Shown one piece after another: positions 12,667-45,214 of a stretch of 64,000 nucleotides of DNA. Location: the NCBI GenBank assembly GCA_023333565.1, contig JAJKFH010002749.1, forward strand, positions 912,090 through 976,089. Reading direction: 5' to 3'. Each line of letters starts with the position of its first letter. Position 1 is the stretch's first letter. The position numbers and the translations under genes are program-made. The DNA comes from Puffinus mauretanicus. Taxonomy: Eukaryota; Chordata; Aves; Procellariiformes; Procellariidae. The notes below the pieces were generated by a model. The model was not told the origin of the DNA and made no database searches. It saw nothing but the letters and a program-made list of their open reading frames with translations.

Positions 12667-15629
12667 GTAAGCTAAGATTTCTGACCTGTGACTTTTATCT
12701 TCATTGAGCCTTTATCATTCGATAGCAGGGGTAGTATTTAAAATACCATTTTTCCTGTGATGGCTGTGAAATTCGTTGCTTTGTGGCTGGTCTGTTCATT
12801 GTAAACAGTAGGCAGAGCTTTCTAAAATTTACAACTTTCCACTTGCATGTAATACAGTAGAATATTGGTTCTAGGGCGAAACGATACTTTTGTCTATCCT
12901 GTACATGTTGATAACTAGGAAAACCATCCACATGTTCAGTGTCTATCTTGTTTAGGCAGCACTAGCAAAGTCTTTAACTGAATTCCTTAATTGTTCTGGG
13001 GGGTATGTTTCCCTCGAGTCGAGTGTGTTACCCTTCTTGACACTGTAAAGAAAACTTAAATTGATGAAGAGACTTTAAGGGTATCTGTTTAGCTTCATCT
13101 TTTAGCTGTTTAGTACTGAGGGAAATTAAGCGTAGTACTGTGAGCAGTCACATTTAGCAGCAACAGCATTCCTGGTTTCTATGGCATTTGATGCACGCTG
13201 TGACACTTAGTTGATACCTCTGTGCATGCATCAGGATAGCACATTCTTAAGCTCCTGAGAAATGAGGAAGGATATTTTAGGCTAAAGTATCTGAAAGCCA
13301 AGACGACATGATCTTTCCTTCTAGCCTGTGCTTTGGTTTTTATGTACACAGACTCCATAGGTGAAGTCTTATGCAGTCACTTCAAATACTGGAAACTGAG
13401 TTACTGCTTGTGTAATGGGCTAATAAACAATACTCTTTTGAGCAGATCTGGTTAAGCCATTTTTGTCTGTTCCTCCTGTCCTCTAAAGCGACTTGACCCG
13501 GCATGTGTCAAACTTCTGTTTGTACAGAAATGTGAGGTGCTGCTTGCAGTTTAATGGGGAGCCTTTTTACGACTGTTTGAAATACCTCCAAGCAAGCATT
13601 TCCTATCAGATAGCAAATTGTCTGAGAAATACAGATGACAGCAAGCCTTAATGTAACAGCTTACTTGGCGTTAATGATCTTGCCAACATTAAATGAATTA
13701 GCCAATATTTATTTCATTTTTCTGTAATTAGGAAAAAAAGAACCCAAAACTGAGGGACTGGAGCAATCAGACTTTTCAAGAGAGCAGTTTGAGCTGGAAT
13801 AGCCAGTTCAGTTAACACCATTTTCCCCCACCATTATCTTAATTCTCCACTTGCTGAAAGAGCAAGTGATGAATGCCTTAATCAAATAATATCCTAATGT
13901 AGTCCAGATGTTCTGTAGGTCATTTAATCAGTGGCTTTTCAGCAGGAAAAGAAGGAATAATGAGTCTTTAGTTGGAAGAGGGGAGGGGAGCAGAGGCAGA
14001 GGGACGCAAAGTAGTAGGTGCTGAAAGGGAATGTCTTATTCCCCGGGATTTTTCAACTGCCTTTTTCCCAAATAAGGAATTAGAAAAAAATCCTATCCAA
14101 GTCTCACTTTCAATGAAATATTCTCCTGTGGGAGATAGTGAGATGACTGTGGTGCTTAGTTTGTGTTATGAGCAAAGCTTAGATGAAGTTGCTAACTGCT
14201 CACAACGCCTGACTCACATGGTAGGTCATATTTATAGCCTGGGGACAGCAATGGCATGTGGAGAATTTAGCAACATCCTCCTTTTTAGAGACTGTACACA
14301 TTTGGCCTCTTACTAGCAAAACTGTTCTGTAGACCTTGTAGTCTGACTTCTTTTTCTGTTAAATATTACTTATTTGCTGGCTGTTTGTTGAAATGGTGTG
14401 TCAAACTCCCCCCGATCATCGTGGTTACATTGGACTCATCGTTTAACAATAGCAGTTTTCATTTTGTGGGTGTGTGTCTTTGGGTATTTTTCTACATGCA
14501 CCATCCAGAAAGTTAAATTATGCATGCCCTTAGTGAAAGAGCTCTGCAAATTGCAGTCCACTAGAGTTACAAGGTTTTGGCTCTTGTGTAAAACCTCTAG
14601 CCTGTAGCCCAAATGCTGTTTTCACCGTGGCGTGTTTCTGGAAAAGGGGACTGGAGTGAAAGTGTTTTTGTGTGGTGGTTTCCTGATGGGCTCTGAGCAT
14701 GGTGACACATTGGGGAGCGTGACTCAGGGGAGGTGGTGTGCCAGGCTCTTGTTGGAAGTGGCTTCTCTCCCCACTTGTCTGTGTAACACAGCTATTGGCA
14801 GAGACTTCGGTTATATCCTTTGATCACCATCATGTTTTCCCCCTCTCCACTTATGTAATTCAAGCGATTTTTGAGCTGGGACTAAGCTAGATTTCCTCTT
14901 TCTTAATGTCCTCTTCGGTTTTCCTTTGATAATGTTCCATTGATCTGACTTTGCCTGAGTCTGGAGGTAACAGCCTAAAATACATTTTGGGTAAAGCTAA
15001 GTATAAATTGGGACCTTTTAAGCCACTAAATACACTCTCTTTATAGAGAGTTTTACGGTTCTCTAGCTTTACAATAACCCCATTTCCTTGAAAAACTGGG
15101 AAGAAGGCAAACCATAGAGTGCTCAAGCCAGCTGGCTACCTCAGCCCTGGTACGCTAACCCTCCCAAGACTCACTGCCTGCAGTGAAATAAACATTGTCC
15201 TGCTCTTCGTGCTCTGGGCAGAGCAGGCTGCCATCGGGTGAGACGCAGTGCACCATGCACAGTTACCTAGGCATGCCTTCGTGTAAGGAGATTTTGCTGT
15301 GATGGGTCTTAACCTAATGGATGAGAGCAGCTGTAACAAGTCCTACTGATAGAGGCAAAGCATCAATAATAATTCTTAACCTTCTTCAGCTCTCAAAGAG
15401 AAATAGGTGTTTAGCCTTTTTTCCACATTTCTGAGCATCATTTGTTCCTTCAGCCCTCTCTGGAGCATCACTCCTAACTGTCAAACTCCAGTAGATCTTG
15501 AACAGCCATGCCCTTTAGAAGTGCAGCAAGTATTAATTAGGCTTTAGGAAATAATTAAAAGCAGTATGATCTCTGGCAGTTGGCGTTTGTGAAGCAGAGA
15601 AGTGAAAGAAGGTGAAAAATAATCTATCT

Positions 15630-15634
15630 TAGGC
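15630..15634. repeat. Target-site duplication TAGGC, left copy
   Basis: TAGGC directly precedes the LTR terminus and recurs directly after it at 16230-16234. A 5-bp duplication is the size usual for class III (ERVL-like) integration. Confidence 0.75.
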
Positions 15635-15760
15635 TGTCGTGGTTTAACCCCAGCTGGCAACTAAGCCCCACCCAGCCGCTCGCTAACTCCCCCCTGGTGG
15701 GATGGGGGAGAGAATCGGAAGGGTAAAAGTGAGAAAACTCATGGGTTGAGATAAAGACAG

Positions 15761-15766
15761 TTTAAT
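15761..15766 (-). terminator. LTR polyadenylation signal ATTAAA
   Basis: On the minus strand ATTAAA lies about 180 nt downstream of the LTR TATA-like box, where the R-region poly(A) signal of a retroviral LTR is expected. It is the common variant rather than AATAAA. Confidence 0.5.
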
Positions 15767-15947
15767 AGGGAAAGCAAAAGCTGCGTGCGCAAGCAAAGCA
15801 AAACAAGGAATTCATTCACTCCTTCCCATCGGCAGGCAGGCGTTCAGCCATCGCCAGGAAAGCAGGGCTCCATCACACCTAACGGTTACCTGGGAAGACA
15901 AACGCCATCACTCCAAATGTCGCCCCCTTCCTCCTTCTTCTCCCAGC

Positions 15948-15953
15948 TTTAAA
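15948..15953 (-). promoter_or_regulatory. LTR TATA-like box TTTAAA
   Basis: Minus-strand TTTAAA sits in the middle of the LTR, just after a TGACGTCA palindrome (15964-15971), which is a perfect CRE/ATF site. Together they form a plausible U3 promoter firing antisense to PALM2AKAP2. Activity is not shown by sequence. Confidence 0.5.
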
Positions 15954-16229
15954 TGCTGAGCATGACGTCATATGGTATGGAATATCCCTTTGGTCAGTTG
16001 GGGTCAGCTGTCCCAGCTGTGTCCCCTTCGAACTTCTTGTGCACCCCCAGCCTGCTCGCTGGTGGGGTGGGGTAAGAAGCAGAAAAGGCCTTGACTCTGT
16101 GTAAGCACTGCTCAGTGATAATGAAAACATCCCTGTGTTATCAACACTGTTTCCAGCACAAATCCAAAACACAGCCCCATACTAACTACTAGGAAGAAAA
16201 TTAACTCTATCCCAGTCAAAACCAGCACA

Positions 16230-16234
16230 TAGGC
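16230..16234. repeat. Target-site duplication TAGGC, right copy
   Basis: This matches the copy at 15630-15634 exactly and marks the other end of the LTR insertion. Confidence 0.75.
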
Positions 16235-19200
16235 TTTGTTTGCAAAGGTTTGTAGGTGCTTGCTTCAGTTAAAGCATTCAGTTCCTACTATATTGCCCTT
16301 GAAAGTAAGTGGTGAAAGAGCTCCAGCATAGAGAGATCATGTATCTTTGTTCAGAAAATGCAGTTTAGTCCATTTATGAAAGATTTACAGAACTGTATCA
16401 GCCAGTGAAAGAATCTGTATCATAAGAAGTCTTTAATTTAATACTAATACATCTCAGAAAGCCTACTTGTGCGCTTATGGAAGGTTTATCTCTGTTCCCC
16501 CAATGTATTAAAACAGTTTTCCTAGCAGCCGTAAGATCTGCTCGGAGAACAAGTGAACTGTGTGGCCTTTTGTCTCCATTTACTGCCTTCCTCCTGCCCC
16601 TGCCTAACCCAAATTCCTTCCTCAGGAGGTCCCTTTCTTATGCACCAAAATGATTAATATGCCAGTATTTTTCTCCAGATCTCACATTTACAGAGGAGGG
16701 TTGTAGCTCCATTCTTTAGATGGAACAGGAACCCCCCACCCTCCCATGAAAAGACTAAGGAATTTTGGAAATTCCCTTGTCTCATTGTTTTTTTGTGCAA
16801 GTGACCGTAAAGGTCACCCTTTCCTTGTGCTGACATTATCTAGATGGGTTAGAGAGTATTAAAAGCAAGGCTTAGTTTAGCGTCCTTTCCCCTCCCCGCT
16901 GGGATTATATCATGCTTTACCAGAGGAATTGTTGCATCCTCGACGTGTGTTGGGCAGATTTCAACTGCAGCACTTTGTGAAACTGTGATTTTTTGTGCAT
17001 GCGTTCAGAAGCCATGTTCTGCTCAACTCAGTATCTATATTGGGCACTCTGTTAAGCTGAACGTTTTTCAGTCCTTATTCAATTGGGATTTCTCCGCTTT
17101 CACTTAACATCAAACCAGAAGCTGAACGTGAGAGAGTGCTACGAACAACAGAGCTCAGACCCATCAGCACCAACTGAGGGGAGCCTATCCAAGTGAACTC
17201 TGCAAATGCAACGGTTCATGGTACAGGATCTCATCTGTGACCTTCAGCTGTGAAGGAGAAATTCTCCTTTTATTCTTTAAGGATTCTATCATACATTGTA
17301 TTCCCTGCCGGGTAGTGGACAATTTTCTAATTGTGTAATGCTCCTTACGTGTTAGTTGGATGCAGCGCTCTTCATTTCCTCCAGCAAACCATTGCACTTC
17401 CTTAGGTAGCATTGGAGACTGCTTCAGGAGATCGTATTTACTGTTTTAAGTGACTTAGCACCACATGCTCTGTAAATCAAATATTCCAGCTGTTGGAAGC
17501 ATTCATTCTTTATTTCAGCACAGACAGATTTTACAGACAAGCCACGGAAAAGTAAGCCTTAGAAAATGTGTAACGAAGTTAAAAAGTACTAACCATCTGT
17601 AGTGTTGTGGTTGATTAATACGCTAATATGTTTGTATTGACCTTGAGTCTAATGCTGCCTCTTTGCAGCATTGGTTTATTTCCCATGCCCTCACACAGGC
17701 AGTATTGTCCTGGTCATTCTCTCTTGGGGAACTGAGTGAAGCAATAGAAGAAATAACTGTGCATTTTTCTTTTGAGATAGAAATCAATTTGGAAGTGAAA
17801 GGAGCATCAGAAGTGGGTTTTGAACTGATGAGAGAGATGAGAGAGTTGAAAAAGACATTTTTCTGGATGAAATGCCTTCTTATGCATGCATTTACTGCTC
17901 TAATTCAGTTGCACTTTGAGGCTGACCTATGTTACAGGAAGCCAACATTGCAGAGAACAAGAGAATGGTCTTTTGAATGCAGATTCTTGTTCCTGAAATC
18001 GTATTATCACCAATTTACTGATCTCTTGGGTACTAGGAGCTCCTGGTTCTCCCCATGTGTGTGAAACACTATTCTGGAGCTCTTCAAGGCATCCTCTTAT
18101 CTGGATGCTGATAGAAAATGAGGGAGTGTGGCAGTACCAAACGGTGCTGCAGTTCCTGAATGAAAGTTTAATCACAGCTTCCTGTAATTTCAGATTTGCA
18201 CCTTGATTACTGTGGAACTGAACAGAGCTTTCACAGCAAAGCTAACCAACCCCACACACGGTAGTTTCCAAGTGCACACCGCTTGAATATATACTGCTTT
18301 CCCTAGTGCCGGCTGTGTAACGATCATACTCTGATAACCTCTGCGATGTTTTTTCTTTATCAGAGGTGATATTTCTTTTCATTCAGAAGTTAGGAGCCTT
18401 TTGTCCCTACATATTCAGTTCTGTATAAATCACTTTGTCCTTGCAGGTGCTTCATGCAATTTCAGTTCTTTGCAGGAATTAAAACAATAAAAAGTAGGGT
18501 TTTTTTCCTTTCAGGTTGTTGGGTTTTTTACAACAGCTGCACAAGCATTTAATTTAAAGAAGGAAGATATCTGTTTTTCTTGCCTCTGTAGCAATAGTTG
18601 AAATCCAGTCATTAGGATTGCAAATTCTTCACAAAGAGATCAGATCTATCTTTTTAGGGAGTAAGATAAAATAACTGGCATAAAGGATCCAGTGGCTTCC
18701 TACCTGTAGAAAACTGCTTCCAATTTACATACCTTGGAGTTAGTGGGAAGTAGTAAGGGTTATTCCAAAGGTGGATCCTGGCTTGCCCAGGAAAAGCTTA
18801 AGCTGTTTGTTTTTGAGGGCACAGAAAATACTGGAGCTATAGAGACATGTTTGGAAAAATATGGTATCGTTCATTACGTGCTCATCTTTAAAATCTCCTA
18901 CCATACAGTACATGCTCATCATTAAAGTATTCATAATTTTTGAGCCATTTTTCTCCATCCTTAATTTATTACAGCAGCAAAAGAAGATTGGACTTTGATT
19001 TGATAAAAGAGCTTTATAGCGTATCACATGGGGAAGCTGAAGCCTGTGGCTCAGCTGGAGTGAAAAAGAATATTGCAAAGCCTTTCACATGCTTTCTGAG
19101 CAAATGCAATCACAACCCCTTCTCTAAAACAGACAAAAAGAGGACATACGGAAAACCACTCAGAAAGTGTCACACAGCAAGCTCTCCAAGCGGCCACTTG

Positions 19201-19796
19201 TTTGGGCACTGTATCCCCACGTCCCTTATTACTGTCTGTATTCCAAAAGAGCCCCCCACTGCTGCTTCGGGGCAGGTAATATGAAGTTGCATCACTCTTA
19301 TGATTTCTGAAGAGAGGGAGATAAACCAGCTTTTCGTAAAGAAAATTTGCCTACTGTACTGTCTGGCTACCTCAATTAAGTCACTAAAGAGCGCAGAGAG
19401 CTGCTCACAGAGAACGTCACTTGTGACACTCAACACTAATACACTTTAGTCATCAGAAATTATTTCCCTCTGTGCGTTGAAGACACTGTGTACGGCACTG
19501 TGAGAGGAACAGGCCAGGTTTTGCTTTTTGTGTGCAAGTAGAATTATGAATGGAACTATTCAGGGGAGTGCCAGCATGTGCCTGACATGTCTTAAATTCA
19601 CCAAAATTTGGCAATGGGATTTGGTGGGGTTTTTTTCTGGAACTTGAATTTTATCCAATTTCTTTAAGTGAAAAATCGTAATCTTTTTGGACAACACTTT
19701 CCATAGTATCTTTAAAACCCTCAGGAGTCAGTATAAAAATATCCTACAGAAAAATGGTACCTTTTCATGCAAGGAGACAACGCTTTGGTTTTGGGC

Positions 19797-20504
19797 TTTT
19801 TTTTTTTTTTTTTAAATGAAAAGACATGGTTCCTGTAGGTAGTGTAAGTAGAAATCCCCTTCCTTTCCTTGAGGCCCGCCATCATCAGCTGCATCCCCTT
19901 TCTTCTCCAGTTCCAGGATCTTTTTGAAGAGTTTTTCTCTGCTGCTGCTTTCTCTTAGCTTACCAGAACAGGAAATTTCCAAAACACAAAGTGTTTGGCA
20001 CATTTCTTTAGACTGCTTTCTGCAAAGGCTCCCACCTGGAGCAGTCTTGTCCCTCCAGTGACGAGGGGGATCACTACATTTTTGGAGGTGGACTGGGTGG
20101 CAGCTTCTGTGGGAGGGAGGGAGCACACCAGCCAGCGTCATTCCCATCTGGGATGGGGTGGGATGGTGGCACCTGAGCACCTGTTGTGTGGTAGTGAACA
20201 TGAGCTGTGAGGGATGGGTGTTAGCACCTTGTACGACTCTGCTTTTGCTTTTCTTACTCGTTAAGAACTGCAACACTTCTGTGTGGTACCATTCTGCTAC
20301 AGAAAATGACTTCTCTAAAGACATACTTGCTGTTTCTAGCAAGAGTGGAGCAATACCAGTGTTGGCTATGGGTTTTCTCGCTGGACAGGGTGGCCATCTG
20401 GAAGCACAGAGGTGCAGGTGACTTGTGTATCTTTGCAGTGCTTGGGACTGGCTCCATCTGTGACGCAGATGGTGACTACGTTCTTCAAAAGGAAGCTGAA
20501 TCAA
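19797..20504 (-). other. Unexplained 230-codon open frame followed by an A17 run (minus strand)
   Basis: A minus-strand frame opens at 20504 and stops with TAA at 19814-19812. It runs directly into 17 consecutive A (minus strand, 19813-19797). I recognise no family; the translation is rich in H, S and P with a charged C-terminal part (EKLFKKILELEKKGDAADD). A frame ending in an A-tail can mark a processed retrocopy, but I found no matching target-site duplication and no poly(A) signal. Chance open frame plus an intronic homopolymer remains the likelier reading. Confidence 0.15.
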
Positions 20505-23500
20505 AGCAGCCGCTCTCTTGAAGGTTTGCCAGATTCAACCCCCTAGCAAATCCATCATTTGGTTCCTTCTCCTTTGCAAAGAGACATCAGAGAGGCAGGC
20601 CAAGACAGCAGGTGAAGAGGGAGAAGGTGATTGACATCAGCAGAGAGGTGTGGATTAGAGCGTCAACCATATGCAAATGTGATTTTAAGTTACGCTATTG
20701 TACTAAAACTGCGAGAGGCATGGTGAGCCCAAGAGTTAGGTCCAAGAGCAGAGGGGAAAGGGTCGAACAAAGCACTGGCTCAGTGATCAGGCAGTGGGAG
20801 GAGAAGCGGGTGCAGTGCAGGACATCTGCAAAGCAAAATGAAATTTGAAGAAATGGGAAGTCAACAATGCTAATGACGCCAGGAGACCAACAGCATCAAA
20901 AGCTGTCCTGAGACTTGGCTGGAGTGATTGGTAGAATCCCACAAGGAGGAAACTGTGTTTTAGATTTTTTAAACTCTGAAATGTTTTTAGTTGTTTAATC
21001 CTTTCCTCTCTTCCCCCCACTGTGCTGTTGCTTCAGAATAATGTCGATGTGGTTCAGAAGAATTGCCTCCCACTTGTTGTCATATGCATTTGCGTTGCAT
21101 CAAACAAAGGAAGGCACTGGCAGTACATTTGCTGGGTCTTGCTAGTAGCACACCCACATTTTTTTCCTCCTAAAAGAGTTGATTGCCCAAACACTTACAC
21201 TTTTGTAGATGAAGAATTCAACCAAGGAGGAAATATGCTAATAATTCTCTAAGCTGCTAATAACTGCAGTTTACTAAAGTGCAGCAGCATTGTAGAAATG
21301 ACACTAATTACCCCATTGCATCTTGACTTAAACAGAAATGAATGTGCATTCAGAGACTGTGTAAGTGTAACAGTAACTTCTGGAAAATCTGGGTCTAGAA
21401 GAGCAGTGTATGGGAATGACTGTGAATGCTGTATTACTGACTACAATTAGGATTGAATGCAGCCCTTTTCCCATTTACAGGCCTTTGTAATGGTGCAGGC
21501 TTTGAAAAGCCTTCTCCCTGTAGGCGACGAACACAAAGCTGTTGGTACATACTTATCACCCAGCAGCAAAAGCAACCCCCTGGCAAGCTCGCCTCCTTCT
21601 GCCAAACAGCTGAGGCAGGGGGTCTGCCTGCGTCCCACCGCCCTCCTCCTCCTCCAAGCCTCCTCCCACCCATGGTGTCGTCAGCCCAACGTGTGCCATT
21701 TTCCCAGACCCAGACGGTTGTCCTGGACAGGCTCTGTGGCCTGGACTGTCTTGAAAACCTTTATTTTGTTAGCTGTTTCCATCCTTACGACCTTCTCAGT
21801 TATCTTCTTCAGGTAATTCATCAGTACATTGACTTCTGCTCCTCACAGGAGTGTCTGGAGCATACTCTCATTGCCATCACCTCACAAAATTGTCCCAGAT
21901 TCTGCCAGAATGTGTTGAGGGAAAAACTGGGTGGTTTTTTTAATTGTATTCTTCTCCTCGACCACCATTCCTCCCTGGCTCCTCCCTGCTGGGAGCCCTC
22001 CTCCTTGCTCAGTCACTAATCCCCAGCAAAGAAAGGCTTCCTCCCCTAAGCAGCAATGTTTCCTCCTAGGTTTTAGTGCATAATTGTCTGTCTTACTAGA
22101 TAATTACATGTGCCACGCTAATTGCACGGACACATGCACTTTCAGAATTATGTACTGTCATAAATGCTTGCCCTGATTAGACAACTACATGTATATGACT
22201 TAACTGTGAGCTATGGATTGCGGCTATGATGAGAGGATGGGCTCTTACTCGTTAAGAAATTGGTAAAATATTGTGCCTGTGGTTCTGTTCCGTACACTGA
22301 ATACCCAAATGTGGTATGATCTGAAATGGTTCATACATTAAAGCAGTGATGGAAGTGGACATGCTTTAATGAATGGGGTCTCTGGGACAATCGGGGGCAT
22401 ATTCCCAGCTGCATGGCATGGAGGTGCTAGAAGCACAGGACTGGGGGGCCCTTCGGCTCTGGTTTGGCTCTGCAGAGAGATGTGTTTCAGTGGCTGGGGT
22501 GCACAGCTTCGTTACCTGATTTTCTGTGTCCATAGAAGATGTGTTCTTGCAGCTACAGAGGATATGTTGTTAGCTACCAATGTCACTAGTGGCTTTGATC
22601 GGTCTGATTAGAAGCAAATGTTAGCAGGAGCATGATGGCATGCTCGTGGTTTGTGTGAAAGGGGACAGCCAGCAGTCCTGCACTGATGCTTATGTCCCTT
22701 TGCACAGAGTGCTTCAGGTAGCAACATCCCCCCTTTTGCACCAGCAAGTCACATAGGGGAGATTTAAACCCAAATGTCAGAAAGGCATCGCAGTCTTAGT
22801 CCTGTCACCTGAGTACCCATTGTGTCATGATACCTGGAGCTCTGCAGGCAAATCAAGAGCAATTCTTGCCCTGTCAGGTTAAAAGAAGGTTTATTCTTTC
22901 ATTCCTGCTGTGCTCACTCAAAAAAGTAAGGACTTTTTATACTGGCTGTTCTGTATTTGTTTGCAGAACATCTGATTTCTTGAATATATCTTTAATAGGA
23001 CTAAAGAAGAAACTGGCCACATTTAGGTGTTTAAATGGTGAAAAATGTAAAAAGGTTTAAGAAAAGCACTGCTAGAAACTTCAGTTGGAGAATTTCTAGG
23101 CTCAACAAAAAGTGAAATACAAGTAGAACCAGTGAAGTATGTCAAGTAAAATACATAGACAAAAGTAGGTTGGTTGGCTGGTTGTTTTTAAAGGTTTTTC
23201 CCAATGTTTAAGAAAATTAAGAAGAAAATACCTAATGGATGAAGCCAACATTGTCTTCAACTGTGTATAACTACATAATTAGACAGAAAACTCTTTCAAA
23301 GTACTTTTAGAAAGAGAGGTCTTCTGGCTGTCTGGCTCTAAGGTGTGTGAAATGCATTTTACTGCCTATATAAACCCAGAGGCAATGTGATTGTTCAGGT
23401 GACTGGTAAGTTCCATTGTGCTCCCAGCTGATCATCTTCTGCTGCAGTGTGTATTAATAGCATGCAGGATACGGGACAGCAAGGGCGGGGGTGACTAGCA

Positions 23501-23694
23501 GACAACGGTGCCCTTGTTGGGTGGCCACTGAGTTCACAAGGTTTGATCAGTGCCGTTTGCATCCTAACCCATGCCTCACACATAGAAACACATGTGGAAA
23601 GGGAGCTGGAGACCTCAGATATCTGTTTTCTGTTTTAAAGTTTTTGTTTTAAAATGTTAGTCAAAGTGAATAGATGTGTCAATTTTGGTTTTCA

Positions 23695-23726
23695 GGAGTT
23701 AGGAAGAGTTAGCAAGAGTTAGCAAG
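23695..23726. repeat. Short tandem repeat, about 3 x 11 bp
   Basis: Three diverged copies of an 11-bp unit of the form AGAGTTAGCAA (first copy GGAAGAGTTAG) stand head to tail. No functional reading is proposed. Confidence 0.6.
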
Positions 23727-24737
23727 TTGTCTTTGAAAAATAATGTTGAAAATGCCCTCTTCTTTTCTTTTGGTGTTTCCTTTTTTTGCCTTTCAGCAGT
23801 AAAGAATTACTGAGAAATTCATTGAGATGTTACCAGCTTAATCAAAAGCTCCTCCAGACTTTACTCACGGGAAGTTCAGTAGGCTGCTTGATCGATAAAA
23901 TCGGCCCATACCAGAACAAAAACAGTGTTTCTTTCAATACCCTACTTGAGAGCAGAGACAACACATCAGGGAGAAATATGAATCCAGTGCATCTGCACTG
24001 CAGATCAAAGCAGTGGGAGGGAGGAGACCATGACTCTGGTCCCTGTCATGCTCTTTGTGGTGGTCTTCATGCCGTGGGAGTTGCAAACACTTCCTGTCTC
24101 CCAGGTCCAGTTGCGTGTGGGTTTCCGTGTGGGCTGGAGAAAGACCCTGTCTCTTTCCAGCACTGTGTAATTCTACCCTGTGTTTGATGACCAGGATTGA
24201 TCCACTGAGAAATGAACAATCCCTGATGTTGCCACGTCCTTTTTCCTAACTTGGGATGAATCGCCTACTCTTCCTGCATGTTATCATCTGTTTCTGCAAA
24301 ATGGGGACAGTAATACTTCTTGTCTGTAGAAGCATTATAAGATTTCCTTTAGGTGTGGAAAGCATTTTTAAAATACCAAGATGATAAGTGTCGTATGTTG
24401 CATGTGCAAACCTTTGAAGAACCTGAACTGCCAAGCCATTAATAACCTGGAAATTCAAAGCTCATTTTTAGGGGCAAACCAGGACACAGGCTTGAAATAA
24501 TGACAAAGTGAGGTTGGTAAGCAGTTGGGAGATACTTAAATGAAAGTTTGTTGTTTTAGTGCCTTGTCCAGCTGGTGGTAAGGTAACTTTCTATTTTTTG
24601 TGTTAATGATTTGCTTTGCCTTCCCAAACCCTGAGGGGCTGCTTTAATCTCAAGTTTAAGAAGTGCTAGGATTTGCTTTCCAGATGGTGTTTACTCTGCA
24701 TAAAATAAAATGTTGCTTTTTAGGACTTCATCATAGT

Positions 24738-24757
24738 TTTGTTCTCTTTTATTTTAG
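24738..24757 (+). other. Splice acceptor of the large AKAP2 exon
   Basis: A T-rich polypyrimidine tract ends in TTTTAG|AAA. Coding from 24758 is in phase 0 with the AKAP2 frame, so an upstream exon ending in phase 0 can be joined to it, as in the PALM2-AKAP2 fusion transcript. Confidence 0.8.
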
Positions 24758-44499
<19,742 letters not shown>

Positions 44500-45083
44500 C
44501 CACGCTGCAGCGCGAAGACAGCGACCAGGCATGCCGAAACCAAAAAGAGAGAAAGGAAGAAAAAAAAACAAACACAAAAACCACCACGAAAGCAGCAGCA
44601 TTCTAGTCCAATATTTATTAAATACACAACAAACTCGATGATGCACATATAGACACAGAAATGATCCGACCCCTGGCAATCCTAAAACAACAGGAAAAAC
44701 CCACCTAGAAAATACCCCCTTCTCCTTCCCTCCTCCTGCCCTCTGGAATAATGCAATGGGGAGGGTGCAGGGCGTGGGAGCCCTTGGGGGGGGACAAGGG
44801 GGCGGTTGTCCCCACCGGAGAGGCTGCAGGCGCGTGGCGGGAGGTCGGCGTGAAGGAGCCTGCAGCCAGGGCTCACGCTCACGCTTTCTGCTGACCCAGT
44901 TGACAGCCCTGCCTTGCTCCCAGGATCGCCGTCCCCCCAGCAGCTCCCGTCGGACCCTCCGGCAGTTCCTTCGCCTCCCACAGCCGCTGCACCGAGACCG
45001 TCAGCGTTACTTCAGCAAACTCAATCCAGCCACAAAACACAACGATAATTGCCCTTTGTTGCTATTTCTTTGAGGGGACTGAA

Positions 45084-45122
45084 GGGTTGGGTTTGGGATT
45101 GGGGTTTTTTTGGGGGGGTGGG
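45084..45122 (+). promoter_or_regulatory. Potential G-quadruplex in the AKAP2 3' UTR
   Basis: Four G runs (GGG, GGG, GGG, GGGG at 45084-45104) are separated by loops of 2, 3 and 3 nt, followed by G7 and another GGG. This satisfies the usual G3+ N1-7 quadruplex rule on the sense (mRNA) strand. Structure and role are inferred. Confidence 0.6.
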
Positions 45123-45214
45123 TTCTGCTCCCCTTTCTAGTAATTTATCTGTTTAAAAGAAAAAAAAAAGCAAACAGGGAGGCAATTACTGCAAATGTAC
45201 AATCCAGTAGACTC

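Larger units (their letters stand above)
1..15629. other. Non-coding: intron or 5' flank of PALM2AKAP2
   Basis: No open frame here has recognisable protein similarity, and the frames present are short and scattered over both strands as expected by chance. The base composition is AT-rich with few CpG, typical of avian intron. Because the big downstream exon begins with a splice acceptor in phase 0, this stretch is most simply an intron of the PALM2AKAP2 transcription unit. It could equally contain the promoter of the short AKAP2 transcript. No PALM2 paralemmin exon was recognised. Small repeats inside it are listed separately. Confidence 0.6.
15635..16229 (-). mobile_element. Solo LTR of an avian endogenous retrovirus (ERVL-like)
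   Basis: The 595-bp element begins and ends with TG...CA and is flanked by the 5-bp duplication TAGGC. Its sequence resembles an LTR I know to be abundant in neoavian genomes. Read on the minus strand it has standard LTR order: a TATA-like TTTAAA (15948-15953), then a poly(A)-signal-like ATTAAA (15761-15766), then a pyrimidine-rich U5 end. No gag, pol or env sequence is adjacent, so it is a solo LTR left by recombination between two LTRs. It sits antisense to the host gene. Family assignment is from memory of the consensus and the 5-bp duplication; the exact subfamily is not certain. Confidence 0.88.
16235..24757. other. Non-coding: intron upstream of the large AKAP2 exon
   Basis: No recognisable exon was found. 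The stretch includes a poly-T run at 19797-19813, an unexplained minus-strand open frame (19812-20504), an AT-rich block near 22.05-22.35 kb and a short repeat near 23.7 kb. It ends in a pyrimidine-rich tract and the AG acceptor at 24756-24757. Confidence 0.65.

Noticed and set aside
21453..22019. 188-codon plus-strand frame, overlapping another of 119 codons
   Set aside because: Two competing frames in pyrimidine-rich sequence, no family resemblance, no splice or promoter context.
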